Source of the DNA: Agromyces tardus
GTDB taxonomy: Bacteria > Actinomycetota > Actinomycetes > Actinomycetales > Microbacteriaceae
Assembly: GCF_003710805.1 (NCBI RefSeq)
Contig: NZ_RHHB01000001.1
Location: 1 to 64,000 of the forward strand
Direction: 5' to 3'
Length of the DNA stretch: 64,000 nucleotides
In this document: piece after piece, positions 44,801-54,530 of the stretch
How positions within the stretch are numbered: the stretch's first letter is position 1
How the letters are laid out: each line of letters begins with the position of its first letter
Notes under the pieces: generated by a model
Told to the model about the DNA's origin: nothing
Database searches by the model: none
The model's input: only the letters and a program-made list of their open reading frames with translations
Translations under genes and position numbers: made by a program

Positions 44801-47800
44801 GCCAGCACCGTCACGTCGAACGTGCGCGTCGACGTGAGGCCGTCGCGCGTGAACGCTGCCGTGAGCGTCACGGACGTGGCCGCCGCCTGGCGGTGGATCG
44901 CCCCGTCGCCGTCGAGCACCTCGGGCATCGACGACGACCACGCGATGTCGACGTCGCCCACGCCGCTGCGCAGCACGATCGAGTCGGCCACGTGCGTGAT
45001 GCCGAGCTCGAAGCGCAGCGCCACGAGGTCGAGGTCCTTCTGCGGGGTGTCGGCGAGCACGGTGAACGCGAATGCGCGCGTGGCGGTCTGGCCGCCGAGG
45101 GTGAGCGTGGCGGTGAGGGTGACGGATGCGTCATCCGCCGCCGGTCGCGTCACGGTGCCGTCCTCGGCGATGACCCCCGCGTCGCTCGACGACCACGCGA
45201 TCGCGGAGCCGTGCGCACCGAGCGCCGGCAGGTCGAGGTCGGCGGCGATGACCGACGGGCCGAGGTCGAGCGCCGCGGCATCCGCATCCACCGCGCGCTG
45301 CACCGCAGCCGGGTCGTCGACGCCCGCGAAGTACTCGCCCGCGATCTCGGCGGCGGAGCGCGCCGTCGTGTAGACCTTCACGTCGCGGATTCCGCCCTTG
45401 TAGAAGGCGTCGGGGTACGACGACTTGCCGAGGTAGGCCACGAGGTTCGAGCCGAACTGGCTCACGGTGCGTGTCGTCGCGACGGTGCCGATGAGGTCCC
45501 CGTTGAGGTACGCGGTGATCGAGCCGGGCTGGATCACGGTCGTGTAGAGCCCCCAGTCGCTCGAGGTGAGCGGGCCGGCGATGCCCTGGGCCGAGTTGGT
45601 CGGCGAGATGCCGTACTCGGTACCCCACGGCGCGCTCGCGTTGAGGCCGTTCGTGACGACCGACTTGACCCGGCCCTGGGGGTTTCGGGGGTTCAGGAGC
45701 CAGTACTGCGACGGCGTGCTCTGCGTCGTGCCGAAGAACATCGCCGAGTAGTTGCCCGCGGCGGTGTCGTTCTTGAGCCACGTCGAGATCGTGAGCGTGT
45801 CCTTGCCGTCGAACAGGCCGGTCGGCAGCTGCACGTAGGCCGCGCCGCTCGTCGATCCACCGCCGGGCAGCGTGAGCACGTCACCCGACACCGTCGCGCC
45901 GGTGCCCCGGATGACGCCGTCGTTGCCGTACGGCGACGAGTCGGGCACCCGCGTGCCGTCGACCTGCGAGAAGTCGTAGTGCAGGCGCAGGTCGCCCGTT
46001 GCCGAGAGCACGCGTATGACGGCGGTCGCCTCGAGCCCGAGCCCGGCGACCACGCCGTGCACCTGCACCTCACCGGCCTGGTCGGCGTAGCCGGCGGGCG
46101 GCTCCTCCCACGTGACGGCGATCGAGCGGCTGCTGCCGTCGGCGAACGTCACGCCGACCTTCGAGGGCAGCGTCGCCTCGGTGCCGATGGGGGTGTTCAG
46201 CCGCAGCGTCTCGGTGCCCGTCGCGTCGGGCAGGTAGGCGCCGAGCACGCGGGCGTACTCCTCGGCCGTGACCGGCAGCACGGTGCCGTGGCGCGGTGCC
46301 GGCGAGGGCAGGGTGAAGTTCGCGGGCGCCTGCCACGCGGCATCCGCCCCGAGGCCCTGCGAGTGCAGCGGGATGTACTTGCGGCCGCCGTATTCGTCGA
46401 CGAGCAGGTAGTAGCCCGCGCCGTTCACATCGCCGGGGTTCGCGGCGAACACGGTCGGTCCCTCGACGGCGGCGGTGCCGGCGTCACGGCCGATGCACGT
46501 GTCCTTCAGCGCCCACGTGCCGGTGGGCGAGGTCGTCGTGGTGACGGCGCGCAGGTCGGTCGAGGTCTCCTCGATGATGTCGACGCATCCGGTGGCGTTG
46601 CCCTCGTCCTTCGTGAAGCGGTGGTACGTGTCGCCCACCTTGATCACGGTCGAGTCGATGCGGCTCACGCCGGTGTCCTGCCACACCTTCGGCTCGCTGA
46701 ACGTGCGGAAGTCGCGCGTGGTCGCGTAGAGCATGCGGTTGTAGGTGCTGCCCGTGTGGTTCGGGTCGCTCTCGGCGTAGAGCTTCGAGGCCCAGAACAC
46801 CACGTAGGCGCCGATCGACTCGTCGTAGTACGCCTCGGGCGCCCACGTGTTGCCGGCGGTGTCGGGGGAGACCCTCACGTGCCGCTGGTCCGACCAGTGC
46901 ACGAGGTCGGTGGACTCCCACACCTCGATGTACTTCGAGCCGCTGCGCTGCGAGGCGTCCCAGCTCGTGCCGCCGCCGATCGAGAGGTCGGTGGCGATGA
47001 GGTAGAAGGTGTCGCCCTCGGGCGAGCGGATGACGAACGGATCGCGCAGGCCCGTGGTGCCCTGCGTCGAGGTGAGCACGGGGTTCGAGTCGTTGAGCGT
47101 GATCCAGTCCTGGGCGTTGTCGCCGTTGCTCGCGCCGAAGTAGATCTTCTCGCCCGCGATCGAGTCGCCCGTGAAGTAGGTGAAGAGGTACGCCTCGGGA
47201 TCGACCTGCGCGGGCAGCGCGGGCACCGTCGCCGGGTAGGTCTTCTGGGCGGATGCCGCGCCCTTCGTGAAGGTCGCGGTGAGCTCCACGGATGCCGCGG
47301 CCTCGCCGTGTGCCGGCCGGTGCACGATGCCCGTGCCGTCGATGACGGCCGCGTCGGACGACGCCCAGGCGACGGTGACGCCGCCTGCGCCGGTCGTGGG
47401 GAGCGTGAGGTTGCCGCGCACGTCGTCGAGCCCGTTCACCACGAGCTTCTCGACCGCGGTGTCGACGGCCGCCTGGTCGGGGCTCGCGGCGCCCTTCACG
47501 GTCACGGGGATGACGCGGGTCTGGCTGATGGCGTCGATCGCGACGGTGGCCGTGAGGTTCACGACGGTGTCCTGCGTGGGCCGGGTCACGACGCCCGTGT
47601 CGGCGATGATCGCGGTGTCCGACGAGCTCCACGTGATGCCCGCGCGGGCGGGGCCGCGGGCGGGGAGGCTGAGGTCGGAGGTGACGGCCGACACGTCGCC
47701 GAGCGCGGACTCGACCCACGTGGCATCCGACGCCACCAGTGCCGTGTGCGAGGTGGTCGAGAGCTCGAGCACCTCGGCGGCGGCGAGCGCCCGGTTGTAG

Positions 47801-48495
47801 ATGCGGACGTCGCGTACGACGCCCATGAAGGAGTTGTCGGCCGCGTACGCCGAGCGGCCCAGGTAGTTGCGCGTGGTGACGCCGTTGCCGATCTGCGCCG
47901 GCGTGTAGGCGACGTTGGTCTTCTGCGCGACCTGCACGCCGTTCTCGAAGAGGGTGCCCACGGTGCCGGTCTGCGTGTAGGTGAGGTGCTTCCAGGCGGC
48001 CTTCGCGAGATTCGAGCCCTTGCTCGTGACCTGCTCGTTCGACCACGCCGCGTTGCTGATCGTGGCGCGGTACGGCGTCGTGGTGGTGAAGAGGTAGCCC
48101 GTGCCCGATTGCGGGCTGCCGACCGCGAGGTTGCCGAGGTTGTACACGAAGTGGTTGCCCGTGAGCGCCGGGTCGACCCAGACGTCGAGCGACACCGTGA
48201 TGCTCGCAAGGCCCGCCGTGACGTTGTCGGGGAGCTTGATGGCGTTGCCGCTGCTCGCCGCGCCGCCGCCGAAGCGGAAGCCGTTGCCGTCGAGCCAGGT
48301 GGCCGCGCCCTCGACGGTGCCGTTGCGGCCGTTGCCGCTCGCGTCCTTCGCGACCGTGCCCGTGGTCTCGTCGAGCGGGTACCACGCGACGAGCCCGTCG
48401 GTGGTGGGCGCGGCCTGCGCGCTGCTCGTCACCGCGAGTGGGGCGATGAGGGCCACCAGGGCGATGGTGAGACCGGCGAGTCTGCGGAGAACCAT
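41872..48495 (-). CDS. Secreted multidomain GH43 glycosidase (arabinan/arabinoxylan type)
   Basis: A 2207-residue secreted protein. Approximate domain order: signal peptide (cleavage after SSAQA, about 29); LamG/concanavalin-like 33-248; two atrophied Ig-like repeats (IPVTVKG, YPATVPA) 250-415; GH43-like five-blade domain 435-740 with LRDPFVIRS, RIDSTVIKV and AVEGPTVFA; second LamG 838-1040; two Ig-like repeats 1058-1220; a partial propeller-like region 1243-1380; second GH43 domain 1485-1812 with RRADPDVTIG, RYIWAPELTKI, SLDMTHF and IDEGPAVI; OmpL47-like Ig repeats 1838-2008; two C-terminal NLWWG(E/T)N repeats (ChiA_N-like) to the end. No LPXTG anchor. ATG 48495 has AAGGAG eight bases upstream; GTG 48504 is the alternative. 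Expected activity: exo- or endo-hydrolysis of alpha-L-arabinofuranosyl or xylosyl links. The gene is under the same operators as the uptake genes. Confidence 0.88.
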   Translation of the reverse strand: MVLRRLAGLTIALVALIAPLAVTSSAQAAPTTDGLVAWYPLDETTGTVAKDASGNGRNGTVEGAATWLDGNGFRFGGGAASSGNAIKLPDNVTAGLASITVSLDVWVDPALTGNHFVYNLGNLAVGSPQSGTGYLFTTTTPYRATISNAAWSNEQVTSKGSNLAKAAWKHLTYTQTGTVGTLFENGVQVAQKTNVAYTPAQIGNGVTTRNYLGRSAYAADNSFMGVVRDVRIYNRALAAAEVLELSTTSHTALVASDATWVESALGDVSAVTSDLSLPARGPARAGITWSSSDTAIIADTGVVTRPTQDTVVNLTATVAIDAISQTRVIPVTVKGAASPDQAAVDTAVEKLVVNGLDDVRGNLTLPTTGAGGVTVAWASSDAAVIDGTGIVHRPAHGEAAASVELTATFTKGAASAQKTYPATVPALPAQVDPEAYLFTYFTGDSIAGEKIYFGASNGDNAQDWITLNDSNPVLTSTQGTTGLRDPFVIRSPEGDTFYLIATDLSIGGGTSWDASQRSGSKYIEVWESTDLVHWSDQRHVRVSPDTAGNTWAPEAYYDESIGAYVVFWASKLYAESDPNHTGSTYNRMLYATTRDFRTFSEPKVWQDTGVSRIDSTVIKVGDTYHRFTKDEGNATGCVDIIEETSTDLRAVTTTTSPTGTWALKDTCIGRDAGTAAVEGPTVFAANPGDVNGAGYYLLVDEYGGRKYIPLHSQGLGADAAWQAPANFTLPSPAPRHGTVLPVTAEEYARVLGAYLPDATGTETLRLNTPIGTEATLPSKVGVTFADGSSRSIAVTWEEPPAGYADQAGEVQVHGVVAGLGLEATAVIRVLSATGDLRLHYDFSQVDGTRVPDSSPYGNDGVIRGTGATVSGDVLTLPGGGSTSGAAYVQLPTGLFDGKDTLTISTWLKNDTAAGNYSAMFFGTTQSTPSQYWLLNPRNPQGRVKSVVTNGLNASAPWGTEYGISPTNSAQGIAGPLTSSDWGLYTTVIQPGSITAYLNGDLIGTVATTRTVSQFGSNLVAYLGKSSYPDAFYKGGIRDVKVYTTARSAAEIAGEYFAGVDDPAAVQRAVDADAAALDLGPSVIAADLDLPALGAHGSAIAWSSSDAGVIAEDGTVTRPAADDASVTLTATLTLGGQTATRAFAFTVLADTPQKDLDLVALRFELGITHVADSIVLRSGVGDVDIAWSSSMPEVLDGDGAIHRQAAATSVTLTAAFTRDGLTSTRTFDVTVLAEERGRVGSYIRTGDTTRTDVLHLAASVEGIAYSAVNNGRGVLYPTLGSAKFGAPVLFRHPDGAFGLVATENGAGSRIYVYDSADLVAYSNERLVRFTSTSHSAARVAVAYDNGIGAYRLTYVNTADGLTYQVTTGDFASFTPPQRATEGEGMPPAESGSFPTGSLDTASIGVTAAEYERVTGKLGRVASTGVRAFDDLALDAGTAFELPATATVEYSSGSTATMPVEWDAADLAAVDTSKPGEYLVDGTVQRREFADPLIERRADPDVTIGDDGWYYFTASYPMTKASDPEGYDRVILRRAQTIDALATAPEVTIWDEASDPALNRYIWAPELTKIGDDWYILFTAARTGGVWDIRPAMLKFTGDSFSGEAALDPANWTSLGSVKAAAGDPIAFTNFSLDMTHFESGGKHYVIWAEKPSGGSTLRMAEIDPANPAQLTSQSILLSSPQFAWEKNAGDSIDEGPAVIEHDGRLYVAFSAGTVDDKYCIGLLTADVGANLMDPASWTKSGYPLLTTDDVPGQFGPGHNSFTIDEYGNPVIVYHSRTVGDTSNTGEAADGGLYDPRRHTRAALVAWDVDGAPVFNQTEQERLSDEQAAVQLRIVVAVPQITATVDPAAPSGANGWYTGPVTIGLALEEGPAATIEARVDGGAWTAYGEPITLSDDGLHRVEYRAVVAGAPVAESAGAVDVRIDATAPTIGHTLDPDAGYGWVGTPVTATLEAADAASGIDRLEYRLDGGTWQTTGDTLELDEVGVHEVEVQAVDVAGNVSATDRFTVDIAPADGATRAPGTGQLSSDNGWDTGLLDGDYRITMNLWWGENGSRFTLYENGVEVGSKWLTGASPAAQTTSIALTGRPNGTYVYTGVLTNSKGSTPTGSLTVQVTDANPGKPVLSHDNQDRDGKYTVTANLWWGTNATSYRFFENGVVVAQGALAAATPNAQSAALKVTGKPKGSYEYTVEFRNAAGATVSKPLTVTVSK

Positions 48496-48546
48496 GGGCA
48501 ACACACTCCTTCGTGCGAACGCGACGCCCCGACGGCGACGTTGTGA

Positions 48547-48617
48547 ATGTTAGCGCTCACAGTTCGACGGCGACAAGTGCTGATTTCGGCGGGTGTCGCG
48601 AATGTGATCCCTCACAT
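48547..48617 (-). promoter_or_regulatory. GH43 promoter with two kinds of LacI operator
   Basis: Read on the minus strand, TTGTCG (48576-48571) and TAACAT (48552-48547) are 18 bp apart. The operator TGTGAGCGCTAACA (48561-48548) covers the -10, the same design as before ytfQ and araD copy 2. Farther upstream, ATGTGA-TCCC-TCACAT (48602-48617) matches the operator type of regulator 1. The rest of the 316-base gap up to 48811 shows only a weak GGAAGCGCTCTC half-match at about 48622. Confidence 0.8.
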
Positions 48618-48811
48618 CCATGGAAGCGCTCTCAGGGTTCCCCTGGCCCTGCCGACGGCACGCCGCTCCTGGCGCCGGCCTCGCTGTGCCTCGAGATGAC
48701 GCGAATGGTCGGAATGGACCGCCCATTCCGACAGGTGGCGTCAGCTCGCGCCTGGGCGGGCGGCAGGGAGGGGCGACGCCGGCAGCGGGCGCCCGCCCCG
48801 CGGCATCCGCC

Positions 48812-49633
48812 TCAGATGCCGGCGCGCTCGTGCAGGAAGTCGGCGATCGTCGTCGCCATGATGTGCGGCTCCCACGAGTGGTTCGCCGCCGGGATCGTGC
48901 GGTGCTCGGCGTTCGGCAGCGTCGACTCGATCGACTTCGCGGCCGTGGTCATGAGGTCGAGGGTCTCGTCGCCGGTGAGCACGAGCGTCGGCGCGATGAC
49001 ATGCCCCCAGAGCTCGCGGCGCGGCGCGCTCTGCGACCACGCGAGCGACTCCGCGTCGGGCTCGAGGCTCGGGCCGATGCGCACCATGATCGGCCACGAC
49101 GGGCTCGCCTTCGCACCCGCGAGCCACGCCGGCGGCATGTCCTTCATGTAGTACTCGACGACCGCGTCGGGGTCGTCGCCCGCGATGCGCTCGCGCAGCC
49201 CGGCGACGAACTCCGCGCCGTCGGCGCCCAGCTCGTCGCCGAGCGGCACCTCGAAGAGCACGAGCGCGGTCACGGGCAGTCCGGCGGCCGCGGCCGCGAG
49301 CGCGATCGAGCCGCCCGACGAGTTGCCGAACAGCGCGACCCCGTCGCCGAGCTCGCCCGTGCGCTCCAGCTCGGTGACGATCGCGCGCAGGTCGGCGATC
49401 GAGTCGTCGAGGGTCATCGATGGGGCGTCGTGGCTCTCGCCGCGCCCGCGCCGGTCGTAGTTGATCACGCTGTACCCGCGGTCGGCGAGCACGCTTGCGA
49501 GCTGGCGGGTCACGGGGTCGAACGCCCGGAACTGCATCGCCCCGCCGATGAGCACGACCACCGGCCCCGTGCCCTCGCGGTCGTAGGCGATGCTCGTGCC
49601 GTCGGACGAGATGGCGGTGTGGCTCTGGCTCAT
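48812..49633 (-). CDS. Alpha/beta hydrolase
   Basis: A 273-residue alpha/beta-hydrolase. The oxyanion region is VVVLIGGAMQFRAFD, the nucleophile Ser is in LFGNSSGGSIAL, the acid Asp is probably in VLTGDETLDLM, and the catalytic His is in AANHSWEPH. It resembles small esterases/haloperoxidase-like enzymes found widely in actinobacteria. Substrate unknown. The start at ATG 49633 is chosen by similarity of the N-terminus (SSDGTSIAYDREGTGP). Confidence 0.88.
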   Translation of the reverse strand: MSQSHTAISSDGTSIAYDREGTGPVVVLIGGAMQFRAFDPVTRQLASVLADRGYSVINYDRRGRGESHDAPSMTLDDSIADLRAIVTELERTGELGDGVALFGNSSGGSIALAAAAAGLPVTALVLFEVPLGDELGADGAEFVAGLRERIAGDDPDAVVEYYMKDMPPAWLAGAKASPSWPIMVRIGPSLEPDAESLAWSQSAPRRELWGHVIAPTLVLTGDETLDLMTTAAKSIESTLPNAEHRTIPAANHSWEPHIMATTIADFLHERAGI

Positions 49634-50163
49634 GCGGTGCTCCGTGCGGTTCGGGCGCAGGTGGCGCGGTGCGTGACGGGCGTGCGGATGCCGCGGTGCG
49701 GACGCCGTCAGGCTAGCCCCGCCGAGCGACATCCGGTAGCCCTTGCGGTGCGGCGTGCGGTGGCCCCGAGCCGCGACATCCGGTAGCCCTTGCGGGCGGC
49801 CGCGACGGGCGGATGCCGCGACGAGACGGATGCCGCGGGCATGCGCCCGAGCGGCCCCGGGAAGGGGGGTCGGGGCGGGTGCGGCGACGCGCCGCGGCAT
49901 CCGCCGGAATGTCGGTGGCTGGTGGCACCATGAGACTCACAACACCATATGTAGGGGTCGGCGGGGCCGGTGGTCCCAGATGTCGGTGGGGGAGCGGAGC
50001 GCGACACGCCGCGACACGCCCGGCATCCATGCACAGGTCGAAATCGCCTCACGAGGGCGAGGTGTGGATAACCCGGCTCCGAACCGCGAAAATCCGCAGG
50101 TCACGGGGGTGGCGCCCTGTGAATGAACGGTGGAGAACGCGGTGGAAAACTACACGAATGTAA
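49634..50163. repeat. Non-coding stretch with a 22-bp direct repeat
   Basis: About 530 bases without a recognisable gene. CGACATCCGGTAGCCCTTGCGG occurs at 49727-49748 and 49774-49795 (47-bp period). Several GCGGCATCCG/GGATGCCGC words and one NrdR-box-like sequence, ACACCATATGTAGGGG (49942-49957), are present. The right end leads into the nrd promoter. Confidence 0.6.
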
Positions 50164-50211
50164 CTACTGCATGTTGTGGCTGTTCAGTTCGCCAGACACT
50201 AGATGTAGTAT
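50164..50211 (+). promoter_or_regulatory. Tandem NrdR boxes over the nrdHIEF promoter
   Basis: CTACTGCATGTTGTGG (50164-50179) and ACACTAGATGTAGTAT (50196-50211) resemble the 16-bp NrdR consensus (ACACTATAT-TTGTGT type). They start exactly 32 bp apart, the about-three-turn spacing known for NrdR box pairs. TTCAGT (50183-50188) and TAGTAT (50206-50211), 17 bp apart, give a promoter whose -10 is inside the second box. NrdR should repress when dATP is high. Confidence 0.75.
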
Positions 50212-50235
50212 TGAAGTCCAGCAAGAACACGGGGG

Positions 50236-50254
50236 CGAGCTCCTCCGGAGCTCG
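50236..50254 (+). promoter_or_regulatory. Leader hairpin before nrdH
   Basis: CGAGCTCC and GGAGCTCG form a perfect 8-bp stem around TCC in the 5' untranslated region, 21 bases before the nrdH start. It may stabilise the mRNA. No other role is visible. Confidence 0.5.
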
Positions 50255-50275
50255 GAGAAAACGAGGGGAACCAGA

Positions 50276-50509
50276 ATGACGGTCACGGTCTACACCAAGC
50301 CTTCCTGCGTGCAGTGCACGGCGACCTACCGTGCCCTCGACAGCAAGGGAATCGAGTACGAGGTGCTCGACCTTTCTGCCGATGAGCAGGCACTTGCCGC
50401 GGTGAAGGAGCTCGGGTACCTGCAGGCCCCGGTCGTCATCACCGACGAAGACCACTGGTCGGGCTTCCGGCCCGACAAGATCAACGAGCTCGCCTCACGA
50501 CTCGCCTGA
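50276..50509 (+). CDS. nrdH: NrdH glutaredoxin-like protein
   Basis: A 77-residue thioredoxin-fold protein with the redox motif CVQC at residues 11-14 ([11 protein letters not shown]) and the NrdH signature WSGFRPDKI near the end. It reduces the class Ib ribonucleotide reductase, taking electrons from thioredoxin reductase. ATG 50276 follows GAGGGGAA. It is the first gene of nrdHIEF. Confidence 0.96.
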   Translation: MTVTVYTKPSCVQCTATYRALDSKGIEYEVLDLSADEQALAAVKELGYLQAPVVITDEDHWSGFRPDKINELASRLA

Positions 50510-50570
50510 TCCGACGGGCGAAGCCGGCGAGACGGGGGTCTCGGGCGGCATCGCCCCAGGGTCTCGAGAC

Positions 50571-50657
50571 GGCCTCCGGCCTCCTCGACCGGCACAGATC
50601 GGGTGGCCTCCGGCTTCCTCGACCAGCGGGAAGAGAATGCCTCCGGCCTCCTCGACC
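50571..50657. repeat. Second repeat family: GCCTCCGGCCTCCTCGACC, three copies
   Basis: (G)GCCTCCGGC(C/T)TCCTCGACC starts at 50571, 50605 and 50639 (34-bp period), preceded by GGTCTCGAGAC. This is a variant of the GGTCTCG...CTCGACC palindrome family, but built from a different core. It fills most of the 223-base gap between nrdH and nrdI. Confidence 0.85.
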
Positions 50658-50732
50658 CGCACCACGCCTCCACGACCCGCGCAGCGGGCCTCGATCCGCG
50701 AGCAGTACAGGAATTCGAGCAGCAGGCAGATC

Positions 50733-51149
50733 ATGACGAACCTGGTCTATTTCTCGAGCGTGTCGGGCAACACCGAGCGCTTCATCGAGAAGCTCGGCCG
50801 CCCTGCGACCCGCATCCCGCTGCTCGCGAAGGAGCCCGAACTGCACGTCGACGAGCCCTACGTGCTCGTCGTGCCCACCTACGGTGGCGGCGACGGCAAG
50901 GGCGCCGTGCCGAAGCAGGTCATCCGGTTCCTCAACGACCCCCGCAACCGCGCGCTCATCCGCGGCGTCATCGCCGCGGGCAACACCAACTTCGGTTCGG
51001 CATACGGACTCGCCGGCGACATCATCGCCGCCAAGTGCCACGTGCCGCACCTCTACCGCTTCGAAGTATTCGGAACCCCCGACGACGTTCGCGCCGTCAA
51101 CGATGGATTGGACGCATTTTGGCGAACTCAGCAGCAACTGACGGCGTAG
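50733..51149 (+). CDS. nrdI: NrdI flavodoxin-like maturation protein
   Basis: A 138-residue flavodoxin-fold protein with the FMN phosphate loop ([17 protein letters not shown]) and the glycine loop [19 protein letters not shown]. NrdI supplies the oxidant that assembles the manganese tyrosyl-radical cofactor of NrdF. The start ATG 50733 has a weak AGGCAG upstream. The 3' end overlaps a possible longer start of nrdE. Confidence 0.94.
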   Translation: MTNLVYFSSVSGNTERFIEKLGRPATRIPLLAKEPELHVDEPYVLVVPTYGGGDGKGAVPKQVIRFLNDPRNRALIRGVIAAGNTNFGSAYGLAGDIIAAKCHVPHLYRFEVFGTPDDVRAVNDGLDAFWRTQQQLTA

Positions 51150-51184
51150 CGCTCATCGACGCACCGCGCGGGAGCACGAGCGGC

Positions 51185-53290
51185 ATGGACTACCACTCGC
51201 TCAACGCGATGCTCAACCTCTACGGTCCGAACGGCGAGATCCAGTTCGACAAGGACCGTGAGGCGGCGCGCGAGTACTTCCTGCAGCACGTCAACCAGAA
51301 CACGGTCTTCTTCCACTCCCTGAAGGAGCGGCTCGACTACCTCGTCGAGAAGGAGTACTACGAGCAGGCCGTGCTCGACCAGTACTCGTTCGAGTTCATC
51401 CAGAAGCTCAACGACCTCGCCTACTCGAAGAAGTTCCGCTTCGAGACGTTCCTCGGCGCGTTCAAGTACTACACGAGCTACACGCTCAAGACCTTCGACG
51501 GAAAGCGGTACCTCGAGCGCTTCGAAGACCGCGTGGTGATGACCGCGCTCGGCCTCGCCCAGGGCGACGAGCAGCTCGCCATCGACCTGGTGGAAGAGAT
51601 CATCGGCGGCCGCTTCCAGCCGGCCACGCCGACGTTCCTCAACACGGGCAAGGCGCAGCGCGGCGAGCTCGTCTCGTGCTTCCTGCTCCGCATCGAAGAC
51701 AACATGGAGTCGATCGCGCGCGGCATCAACTCGGCGCTGCAGCTGTCGAAGCGCGGCGGCGGCGTCGCACTGCTGCTCAGCAACATCCGCGAGTCGGGTG
51801 CGCCCATCAAGCAGATCGAGAACCAGTCGAGCGGCATCATCCCCGTGATGAAGCTCCTCGAGGACTCGTTCTCGTACGCCAACCAGCTCGGCGCGCGCCA
51901 GGGCGCCGGCGCCGTGTACCTGTCGGCGCACCACCCCGACATCATGCGGTTCCTCGACACCAAGCGCGAGAACGCCGACGAGAAGATCCGCATCAAGACG
52001 CTGAGCCTCGGCGTGGTCGTGCCCGACATCACGTTCGAGCTCGCGAAGAACAACGAGGACATGTACCTCTTCTCGCCGTACGACGTCGAGCGCGTCTACG
52101 GCAAGCCGTTCGGCGACGTGCCGCTCACCGAGAACTACCGCGCCATGGTCGACGACCCGCGCATCAAGAAGACGAAGATCAACGCACGCGAGTTCTTCCA
52201 GACCCTCGCCGAGATCCAGTTCGAGAGCGGCTACCCCTACATCGTGTTCGAGGACACGGTGAACAAGGCGAACCCCATCAAGGGCCGCATCAACATGTCG
52301 AACCTGTGCTCCGAGATCCTGCAGGTCAACACGCCCACGACCTACAACGAAGACCTGTCGTACAACCAGATCGGCAAGGACATCAGCTGCAACCTCGGTT
52401 CGCTGAACATCGCCCTCACGATGGACTCGCCCGACTTCGGCAAGACCGTCGAGACCGCCATCCGCGGCCTCACCTCGGTGTCGAACCAGAGCCACATCGC
52501 ATCGGTGCGCTCCATCGAAGACGGCAACGACAAGTCGCACGCCATCGGCCTCGGCCAGATGAACCTGCACGGCTACCTCGCCCGCGAGCGCATCTTCTAC
52601 GGCAGCGACGAGGGCGTCGACTTCACGAACATCTACTTCTACACGGTGCTGTTCCACGCGCTGCGCGCTTCGAACAAGATCGCGATCGAGCGCGGCGAGG
52701 TGTTCGACGGATTCTGGGACTCGAAGTACGCGTCGGGTGAGTTCTTCGACAAGTACACGGATGCCCCGTGGGTGCCCGCGACGCCCAAGGTCGTCGAGCT
52801 CTTCGCAGACGCCGGCGTGCACATCCCCACGCAGCACGACTGGCAGGAGCTGAAGGCCTCCATCCAGGAGCACGGCATCTACAACCAGAACCTGCAGGCG
52901 GTGCCGCCCACCGGCTCGATCTCGTACATCAACAACTCGACGGCGTCGATCCACCCGATCGCGTCGAAGATCGAGATCCGCAAGGAAGGCAAGCTCGGGC
53001 GCGTCTACTACCCGGCGGCGTTCATGACGAACGACAACCTCGAGTACTACCAGGACGCCTACGAGATCGGCTACGAGAAGGTCATCGACACCTACGCTGC
53101 GGCCACGCAGCATGTCGACCAGGGCCTCTCGCTGACGCTCTTCTTCAAGGACACCGCCACGACCCGCGACATCAACAAGGCGCAGATCTACGCGTGGAAG
53201 AAGGGGATCAAGACGATCTACTACATCCGCCTCCGCCAGATGGCCCTCGAGGGCACGGAATTGGATATGTGCGTCTCGTGCACGCTCTAG
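51185..53290 (+). CDS. nrdE: Class Ib ribonucleotide reductase large subunit
   Basis: A 701-residue NrdE that reduces ribonucleoside diphosphates. It shows [12 protein letters not shown] near the start, [21 protein letters not shown] with the first active-site Cys, MSNLCSEIL with the thiyl-radical Cys, and the C-terminal redox pair MCVSCTL. It lacks the N-terminal ATP-cone of class Ia, so overall dATP control is expected to be transcriptional (NrdR). ATG 51185 has GGGAG upstream. A TTG at 51119, overlapping nrdI, would add 22 residues, much like the leader of mycobacterial NrdE, and cannot be excluded. Confidence 0.95.
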   Translation: MDYHSLNAMLNLYGPNGEIQFDKDREAAREYFLQHVNQNTVFFHSLKERLDYLVEKEYYEQAVLDQYSFEFIQKLNDLAYSKKFRFETFLGAFKYYTSYTLKTFDGKRYLERFEDRVVMTALGLAQGDEQLAIDLVEEIIGGRFQPATPTFLNTGKAQRGELVSCFLLRIEDNMESIARGINSALQLSKRGGGVALLLSNIRESGAPIKQIENQSSGIIPVMKLLEDSFSYANQLGARQGAGAVYLSAHHPDIMRFLDTKRENADEKIRIKTLSLGVVVPDITFELAKNNEDMYLFSPYDVERVYGKPFGDVPLTENYRAMVDDPRIKKTKINAREFFQTLAEIQFESGYPYIVFEDTVNKANPIKGRINMSNLCSEILQVNTPTTYNEDLSYNQIGKDISCNLGSLNIALTMDSPDFGKTVETAIRGLTSVSNQSHIASVRSIEDGNDKSHAIGLGQMNLHGYLARERIFYGSDEGVDFTNIYFYTVLFHALRASNKIAIERGEVFDGFWDSKYASGEFFDKYTDAPWVPATPKVVELFADAGVHIPTQHDWQELKASIQEHGIYNQNLQAVPPTGSISYINNSTASIHPIASKIEIRKEGKLGRVYYPAAFMTNDNLEYYQDAYEIGYEKVIDTYAAATQHVDQGLSLTLFFKDTATTRDINKAQIYAWKKGIKTIYYIRLRQMALEGTELDMCVSCTL

Positions 53291-54418
<1,128 letters not shown>

Positions 54419-54530
54419 CCTGGCGTCGTCGTCAGAGGAAGGGTTCGGAGAGGCTGATAGCCATCTGCTCTTCCGACTTCCATGTGAAGCACGGTCGAGC
54501 CGGCAAGCCCTGAACGGGACGTGAGCACCG

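Noticed and set aside
42127-48546. Very long open frame on the + strand antisense to the GH43 gene (also long antisense frames at 23295-26903, 34351-37023 and 38057-40963)
   Set aside because: Arg/Ala/Gly-rich shadow frames caused by GC-biased third positions. The opposite strand has full domain content and ribosome-binding sites; the shadows have none.
49942-49957. Third NrdR box (ACACCATATGTAGGGG)
   Set aside because: Right half is poor, it lies about 220 bases from the pair and has no partner at 31-32 bp; kept only as a note.
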